NCBI GenBank assembly: GCA_016207625.1
Contig: JACQPF010000334.1
Coordinates: forward strand, 1 to 9,841
Direction of reading: 5' to 3'
DNA: 9,841 nucleotides
From: Elusimicrobiota bacterium
GTDB lineage: Bacteria > Elusimicrobiota > Elusimicrobia > FEN-1173
Each line of letters starts with the position of its first letter. Position 1 is the first letter of the stretch. The translations under genes and the position numbers were made by a program. Below are positions 1-5,800 of this stretch, in pieces. The notes beneath the pieces were generated by a model. That model searched no databases. It had not been told where the DNA came from and saw only the letters and a program-made list of their open reading frames with translations.

Positions 1-44
1 GTGTTGCATGGACATTAAAATAAGAATGACAAACGTAAACAATT

Positions 45-50
45 GAGGGG
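45..50 (+). promoter_or_regulatory. Ribosome binding site for the first fibre-like gene
   Basis: GAGGGG, 5 nt before the ATG at 56. It decides between the ATG at 56 and the in-frame ATG at 68. The 55-base upstream segment is AT-rich, but no convincing -35/-10 pair was found, so the promoter may lie outside the window. Confidence 0.65.
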
Positions 51-55
51 CTTCC

Positions 56-1504
56 ATGGCTGCGACGATGATCCGTTTCCTCTTTTCTCTTTTCTTCATT
101 TTCTTAACACTTCCTTTAGTGGCGGTCGCTCCCCACAGAATATATTACCAAGGCAAGCTGACGGACGCCCAAGGGAATCCGAAACCGGACGGCTCCTACA
201 AAATGCAGTTTGAGATCTATGATGCTGCCACGGACGGGGACAGCAAATTCAGCGAGAGCCGCGAAGACGGCATTCCGGTGGCCAATGGCGTCTTCGAGGT
301 GTCCATCGGCGCATGCCCGGTGTCTTGCTCGGCCGATCTCAGGAACGTGTTTCGAGCCAATGCCGAGCTTTGGCTACAGATCACCGTGGAGGGGCTTCCC
401 CTCTTGCCCCGCCAAAAGCTCAACGCGTCTCCCTTCGCCTTGGGGGTGGCCGACGACAGCGTCACCTCGGTGGAAATCGCGAACGGGTCCGTCATGAACG
501 ACGACATCAATGTCGCTGCGGCTATTGATGACGACAAGCTGGCCGACATTGACAATGACAACAAAGTCGCGCCGGGCGCCATTGCCGCGGGGGCGCTGCC
601 GGGCGACGTGATCGCCTCCAGCGTGGCGAGCAACTCGATCCAAAGCGCACACATCACGGATGGCCAGATCGTCAACGCGGACATCGCCGCCTCCGCGGCC
701 ATCGCTCTCTCGAAGCTGGAAAAGAACCCCTCCCAAATCGGCACCATCAACACCTCCACCAACCCCGTGGATTGGAGCCAGCTCAAGAACGTCCCCGCCG
801 GTTTCACCGACGGATCCGATAACATCGGGGCCGCTCTGGTTGTCGAAGAAAACGACGTGGTGAGGGAAGACGGCGCCGCCAATATGGATTTTCTTGGCGC
901 GCATTTCAACATTTCCGCGGCTCCGGACGGCGAGGCCAACATCTCTCTTGACGGATCCTCCGTGACGCTTCAAGGCAACGTGTTCAATGGCCCCGATCAG
1001 TTGCTCAAATTGAGCAACCTGGGTTATCTCGGTCTGGGGACCACCCCCGAACATCCATTGGATGTCCTAACCACCGCGACCGGTGGATTCGGCATAAGGT
1101 CGATCAACACGACCGCTCTGGGAACTTACTCCGGGGGCAATTTCTGGGCGGTTACGCCGAATATCCCGACCCCCACGGACCCCTACGTCAATAAACAACG
1201 ATTGGGCGCATTCCACTTTGGTGCCAAAACCGCGGAGTCCACCTATACCGCGGGAGCCACCATCAGCGCTTACGCATCGGAGCCATGGACGGCCACGGCC
1301 GCCGGCTCGTTTCTGAGCTTTGCCACCGCGGCCAATGGGACCGTTTCTCGCTTGGAGCGGATGCGCATTGACCAGGGAGGTGATGTCGCCGTGCTCACCC
1401 AGGGCAAAGGCGTCATCTTTAAAGCGACGGATGGAGCGAATTGTTTTCGAGTCACGGTGAACAACGCCGGTTCATTAGCGACGACACAAGTGACATGCCC
1501 GTAG
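56..1504 (+). CDS. Secreted tail-fibre-like protein with YYQGKLTDAQG head domain and repeat stalk (no S74 domain)
   Basis: 482 residues. The ATG at 56 is chosen because GAGGGG lies 5 nt upstream; the next in-frame ATG (68) would be 17 nt away from it. An N-terminal signal peptide is visible (hydrophobic core about residues 6-22, likely cut after Ala23), so the protein is exported. Residues 29-132 form a beta-rich head shared with the next gene, containing a Cys-Pro-x-x-Cys pair (C87, C91) and ending in 'PRQKLNASPFAL'. Residues 135-221 hold a degenerate two-copy repeat of a type seen in fibre stalks, followed by 'VPAGFTDGSDN' (known from bacterial tail-fibre-like proteins). The C-terminal part (about 330-482) has 'LGLGTTPEHPLDV' and ends in a small module with C463 and C481. 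No catalytic domain is recognised. Function unknown; a surface fibre or adhesin-like role is inferred from architecture. The stop codon overlaps the Shine-Dalgarno site of the next gene. Confidence 0.85.
   Translation: MAATMIRFLFSLFFIFLTLPLVAVAPHRIYYQGKLTDAQGNPKPDGSYKMQFEIYDAATDGDSKFSESREDGIPVANGVFEVSIGACPVSCSADLRNVFRANAELWLQITVEGLPLLPRQKLNASPFALGVADDSVTSVEIANGSVMNDDINVAAAIDDDKLADIDNDNKVAPGAIAAGALPGDVIASSVASNSIQSAHITDGQIVNADIAASAAIALSKLEKNPSQIGTINTSTNPVDWSQLKNVPAGFTDGSDNIGAALVVEENDVVREDGAANMDFLGAHFNISAAPDGEANISLDGSSVTLQGNVFNGPDQLLKLSNLGYLGLGTTPEHPLDVLTTATGGFGIRSINTTALGTYSGGNFWAVTPNIPTPTDPYVNKQRLGAFHFGAKTAESTYTAGATISAYASEPWTATAAGSFLSFATAANGTVSRLERMRIDQGGDVAVLTQGKGVIFKATDGANCFRVTVNNAGSLATTQVTCP
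140..451 (+). repeat. Paralogous head-domain copy 1 (matches 1594-1902)
   Basis: Encodes residues 29-132 of the first protein and aligns with residues 27-129 of the second with a single one-residue gap. Blocks such as 'YYQGKLTDAQGNPKPDGSY', 'VANGVFEV', 'IGACP' and 'PRQKLNASP' are identical, and DNA identity is high in the first 60 bases. This indicates tandem duplication of the head with different C-terminal parts. Confidence 0.85.
458..541 (+). repeat. Stalk repeat unit 1 in the first fibre-like gene
   Basis: Encodes residues 135-162 ('SVTSVEIANGSV...KL'). It aligns without gaps to residues 194-221, with 12 of 28 identities by eye (S..S..I..G...N.DI...AAI...KL). Such units are common in fibre-like stalk regions. 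The duplication is visible at protein level only. Confidence 0.6.
635..718 (+). repeat. Stalk repeat unit 2 in the first fibre-like gene
   Basis: Encodes residues 194-221 ('SIQSAHITDGQI...KL'), offset 59 residues from unit 1. A shorter single version ('VGTAQLTSGAV...SGSKI') is present in the paralogous S74 protein, so copy number differs between the two. Confidence 0.6.
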
Positions 1505-1508
1505 GAGG
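1503..1508 (+). promoter_or_regulatory. Shine-Dalgarno overlapping the upstream stop codon
   Basis: AGGAGG, a perfect Shine-Dalgarno core, shares its first two bases with the TAG stop (1502-1504) of the upstream gene and lies 7 nt before ATG 1516. It fixes the start of the S74 protein and suggests translational coupling of the two paralogues. Confidence 0.8.
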
Positions 1509-1515
1509 AAAGACG

Positions 1516-2802
1516 ATGAAAATCATTCGATGGTTGGCCCTGACGGGCATCGTTTTCAGCGGTTTACCCCTTTTCGCCGACGCTCCCAACGAGATCTATT
1601 ATCAAGGCAAGCTGACCGACGCGCAGGGGAACCCGAAACCGGACGGCTCATACCCCATGGATTTCGGAATCTACGATGCGCTCGAAAATGGGAACCGCGA
1701 TTTCTTGGACCGACGCGACGGGGTCCAGGTGGCGAACGGGGTTTTCGAAGTGAACATCGGCGCGTGCCCGACGAATTGCGAGGGCGACCTAAAAGCGATC
1801 CTTCAAGGGAACGCCAACAAGTGGCTGCAGATGAGCGTAGAAGGCCAGGACCTTTCGCCCCGCCAGAAACTCAATGCTTCGCCCTATGCGCTGGCCGTGG
1901 CGGCGGACGCGGTGGGGACGGCCCAACTCACCAGCGGCGCCGTGACGGACGCGAAAGTGGCCTCCGGGATCTCCGGTTCGAAGATCACGGGCGCCGTGGC
2001 CACCGCGAACAATCTGTCCGGCGCCGGCAACATCACAATCACCGGGGCAGGACTCCATTATATTCAAAACGGCAATCTCTCCGTTGGCGCCCAATCGGCA
2101 CCCGAAAAACTATCTGTGGTTGGAAACATCGCCCTCCTCAATGATGGAGGCAGCAGGACGATTATGGCGGGAGATACGAGCGAAAATCCCGTTTCGCTTT
2201 ATATCAAAGCGGGGAGCGCGTTGGATCTTTCTGAATACCCAGGCGGGCATCTCTATTTGGATTCTGGAAATTCGACCTTTGGCCCTGGCCATATCCTTAT
2301 CGGAACGGTGGTGGACAGCAAGGTCGGAATCGGGATTACCAATCCGTCATACAAACTCCAACTCGGCACGGATTCCGCCGCGAAGCCAAACGGTGGGGGC
2401 TGGTCCAATTCTTCGGATATCCGCGTGAAGAAGAACATTCAGCCCATTTCGGGAGCACTGGACAAGATGTTGAGTCTGCGCGGCGTCTCTTTCCAATGGG
2501 TCCACCCGGAAGAGCACGGAAACCTCGCCACTCCCCGCCTCGGGTTCATCGCGCAGGAGTCGGAACAGGTTTTTCCGGAATGGATCACGGAGGTGACCCC
2601 CCAAGGGAAAGACAAGGATTTGGTGGGCGGCGGCAAGATCAAATCCATGGGCATTTTCGGGTTTGAGGCGTTGACGGTGGAAGCCGTGCGTGAGCTGAAA
2701 GCCGAAAACGAGTCTCTCAAGGCGGAACTTAATCAATTGAAGGAAGACAACCAGCGTATTGAAGACGCGCTGAATCATTTGAAGGCGGAGATTCAACGCT
2801 AA
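1516..2802 (+). CDS. Secreted tail-fibre-like protein with C-terminal peptidase S74 (intramolecular chaperone) domain and coiled coil
   Basis: 428 residues from the ATG at 1516, preferred over the in-frame ATG at 1441 because AGGAGG sits 7 nt upstream and this start gives a clean signal peptide (MKIIRW..., cut likely after Ala21). Residues 27-129 repeat the head of the preceding protein, including C84-P-x-x-C88. About residues 130-160 carry one stalk repeat, then 'VGIGITNPSYKLQL' and, from Ser299, a peptidase_S74 domain: 'SDIRVKKNI' (S300, D301, K305), 'LGFIAQE' (342-348), then a heptad coiled coil at 385-428. In phage endosialidases and eukaryotic MYRF this domain trimerises the protein and then cuts itself before the Ser of the S-D motif, using a Ser/Lys dyad spaced as S300/K305 here. 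I infer a trimeric exported fibre that releases a C-terminal fragment of about 129 residues. It is not itself a sialidase. The gene is likely cotranscribed with both neighbours. Confidence 0.88.
   Translation: MKIIRWLALTGIVFSGLPLFADAPNEIYYQGKLTDAQGNPKPDGSYPMDFGIYDALENGNRDFLDRRDGVQVANGVFEVNIGACPTNCEGDLKAILQGNANKWLQMSVEGQDLSPRQKLNASPYALAVAADAVGTAQLTSGAVTDAKVASGISGSKITGAVATANNLSGAGNITITGAGLHYIQNGNLSVGAQSAPEKLSVVGNIALLNDGGSRTIMAGDTSENPVSLYIKAGSALDLSEYPGGHLYLDSGNSTFGPGHILIGTVVDSKVGIGITNPSYKLQLGTDSAAKPNGGGWSNSSDIRVKKNIQPISGALDKMLSLRGVSFQWVHPEEHGNLATPRLGFIAQESEQVFPEWITEVTPQGKDKDLVGGGKIKSMGIFGFEALTVEAVRELKAENESLKAELNQLKEDNQRIEDALNHLKAEIQR
1594..1902 (+). repeat. Paralogous head-domain copy 2 (matches 140-451)
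   Basis: Second copy of the shared head, in the S74 protein. Differences between the copies are mostly synonymous in the opening block and become frequent in the middle (the loop after 'IYDA' and the stretch after 'CPxxC'), as expected for an old duplication under selection for the fold. Confidence 0.85.
2398..2802 (+). other. Region encoding peptidase S74 domain plus C-terminal coiled coil
   Basis: Covers residues 295-428 of the S74 protein. S300-D301-I-R-V-K305 gives the Ser and the Lys five residues later that form the autocleavage dyad in characterised members (endosialidase chaperone domain, MYRF). 'LGFIAQESEQVFP' is the second conserved block, and 'EALTVEAVRELKAENESLKA' begins the coiled coil. 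Confidence 0.8.
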
Positions 2803-2804
2803 GC

Positions 2805-2810
2805 GAGGGA
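2805..2810 (+). promoter_or_regulatory. Probable ribosome binding site of the FN3 giant
   Basis: GAGGGA lies 11 nt before the ATG at 2822, slightly far but usable. The 19-nt gap to the upstream stop leaves no room for a separate promoter between the genes, so the FN3 gene is expected to be read from the upstream transcript. Confidence 0.5.
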
Positions 2811-2821
2811 AAAACGGTTCT

Positions 2822-5800
2822 ATGGCCACGACAACGGGGACACCAATAAGATGGGTCTTGTTTCTGGGCGCGTTCGCCGCTTTTTCCGTCCCTTGCCCGG
2901 CGCGGGGGGGAGAGCAGTGGAGTGGCGACAGGAGTTTCGGCATCACGCGCGGGTGTTTGGGCGACGGAGGCGGATCCGGAAGCCAAAAGGAAGGAACCTT
3001 TTATGTCGTGGGATCGCTTCAACCCATCGGCTCCATAATAACGGAGGAGCCCGATTACGCCGTGCATGCGGGTCTCCACAACATCCTCTACTACCCTCAA
3101 ACCGTCTTGAACCCGTCCATCAGCGAAGTGCATCCAGAAGACTTCACTTTCGGATGGACGGCCCCGAGCGCGGAGGCCTTCTACCTCTCGCCCGCAAACA
3201 AGTACGTTGTAAAATACGCCAACACCCTTTTCCAAACAAACGGGGAATTTGAGAGCGTCCCTGGGACTATCGAGGCGCCCGCGCCCGGCTCCCCCGGCGA
3301 CCCGCAACAGATGTTTGTGAATAATTTGATCCCCAACACCACCTATTACATCGCCATCAAGGCCCACGACTCAGGGCTCAACTCGTCCTACGCCTTCATC
3401 TCAACCTATACGGTCACGCTGTCCAAAGTGCCGTCTTTCATGCCCGGACCCTTCACCGCCGTCTCCAGCGGAAGCGTAGGGGTGCAATGGCAAGCCAATT
3501 TTTTTCCCATTAGCCCGGTCAAATACGAAGTGAAGGTTTCATCGGGGGAAAGCGAGCAATACATCGTCCAAACCACCAACGTCAGTTCCTCCGAAATGTT
3601 GGAAATCGAAGCCAATCTGACTTCTTTGTTGCCTAACAACACATATTATTTCCGCGTCCGCTCCTACAACCACGCGAACGTCACCTCGGATTGGAGCACT
3701 CCCATCTCCACCATGACCCACGCCGTTCCTCCCCTTTTCACAGGATTCAGCGGCATCACTGTGCAGCAGATTTCGATCAATTGGAGCGGAAACGGCAACC
3801 CGACGGGCACGAAATACCAGGCGGAACGCGCCGATGATGAGTTGTTCACGAGTAACGTCGTCGTGCTTCCCGATCCGCTGAGCAATCCCGTCAGTTTCAC
3901 AACCTTGGCTCCCAATGCGACATACCACTTCAGGCTGACGGCGTTTAACGGTTTGAACGTGCCCGCCGTCACCACCATCGGCAGCACGATGACGGCGGTT
4001 CACGGGGTGGAGGCCGCATCGGTTGACGCTGTTCACCACAGCAGCGTCACCTTCGAATGGAACACCGGCAGCAATAATCCCCCGAACACGCGATACCGCG
4101 TGGAACTGTCCACGAAATCGGTGGCCGATTTCCTCGCCATGGCCTCCGTCACGGTCACGGATCAACTGAGCGCCACTGTCCAGGACCTCACCCCGAACAC
4201 GACCTACTACGCGCGGGTGTCGGCCCTCAACGCCATCGGAGCCGTCGCCGCGGGCAACCCGCGGTACGCGAACGGAGGCGCCGGATTCGCCACGCTCCCC
4301 GTGGCCCCGGACGTTATCGCTTTCAATACCGTCGGCGCGTCTTCGCTTAACGTCACGTGGAACGAGAACGATGGGGACCCTATGAACAATCCCAAGCTCA
4401 CGACGCGTTACCGGGTTGACGTGGGGACCATTCCGGCCTTCACCACACCCATCGCCTCCGCGACGTCCTACGGCGACATTAACCTGTCCGTCGGGTTCAG
4501 CTCGCTTTTCGCCAACACCACCTATTACGCCCGGGTTCAAGCCCTGGGCCACTCCGGGGAGAACAGCGATTTCCTCTACCTCGACGTCGCCACCGTCACG
4601 CTGTCGATGTCACCGGCGAACGTGTCTTTCAGTCAGGAGGGATCCACGGTCACAGTGGCCTGGAGCGACAACGGAAATGGCCCAAGCACGTTGTATGAGG
4701 TTTTTGTGAGAAGGATCGGAGGATTCATGGGATCCTTTACCACCGTTTCAACCACAAGCCTGAGCGCTGTTTTCGGACCCGATTACGAAAGCCCCTATCA
4801 ATTTAATTTCATGCCAAACACCATTCACTTGGTCAAGATCACGACATTGGATAACGGGGGCCGGGCAAATCCGGATCCTGTCGAACTCACCACGTCCACT
4901 CTGGCCAATATACCGGCTGGGACATCTCCGGCCTTTTCGGCGGTTTCTTCCGTGGGAATAACGGTCCATTGGAGCGAAAACGACAATTCTTCAGCGACTC
5001 GGTATTTCGTGGAAGCGTCTTCCACGAATTTCTCATCGGTCGCCTACAGCACGACCACCGCTCCCGACAATTCCTCATCCTCTTTCGGCAAAATTGCCCC
5101 CAACACCACGTACACGTTCCGCGTTACGGCCATCAACAACAACGGGGTCATGACCCAACCCTATGTGATCGGCAGCACCGCCACATTGGCGGAGTCGCCC
5201 GAACTCTCAAACTACATCGTTTATCCGACATCCATCACCGTCGCTTGGATTAAGACCAGCAATCCGGTGGACACGCAATATTACGTGGAAAACGTGGAAT
5301 TCAGCAGCCACAACGCCATCGTGACGGGAAATTCTTGGACCGACACGGACCTGGCCATCAATTCGGCACAGAGCTATCGCGTTCAGGCTATCAACCGGGA
5401 CGGCGTCCGGACGGACTTTACTGTTTTCCCGGCGACATGGACCTTGGCGGCCCGGCCGCCCAAACCGACGGTCAACCTGCTCAGTAAAGTGGCCCTTGGG
5501 CTCGTGTTCAATGGGGGGAGCAACCCGCCCGACACCCGCTTCGCCGTCCAAGTGGACAGCGTGACGGACCGGGAAGGCAATACCTTGTCGCCGCCGTCGG
5601 CGCACGTTGGATATTATCTCGGGGACGACGACGTGCCGGATAACGTTTATCCGCTCACGAACTCCCCGGTATGGAAGACCCTGACCGAATGGGAAGCGGG
5701 CGGGGGCGGAATCGTGATTTCGACGGGTCTGGAGAGCGGCCGGAGATACTATTACGTGGTGTTCGCCAAGAACGGGGCCGATATCGTCACTGAAAAAAGC

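Noticed and set aside
1441..1515. Upstream in-frame ATG extending the S74 protein by 25 residues
   Set aside because: It would overlap the preceding gene by 64 bases, lacks a ribosome site and would bury the signal peptide behind a charged segment.
2398..2802. Phage tail spike or prophage remnant
   Set aside because: S74 domains are common in phage, but the gene has a signal peptide and no structural, lysis or integrase gene lies nearby; all four genes are export proteins.
1516..2802. Endosialidase enzyme
   Set aside because: Only the chaperone domain named after endosialidases is present; there is no sialidase catalytic domain or Asp-box repeats.
2876..2910. Lipoprotein signal (Cys25) in the FN3 protein
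   Set aside because: The residues before the Cys are Ser-Val-Pro, which do not fit the L-(A/S/T)-(G/A)-C lipobox.
3539..4552. Long - strand open frame within the FN3 gene
   Set aside because: Composition rich in R, G and V without fold-like patterning is typical of an antisense shadow; the + strand FN3 modules are clear.
3101..5449. CRISPR or tandem DNA repeat array with about 300-base period
   Set aside because: The periodicity is at protein level (FN3 modules); short identical words occur only at the NTTYY codons and the intervening DNA is divergent.
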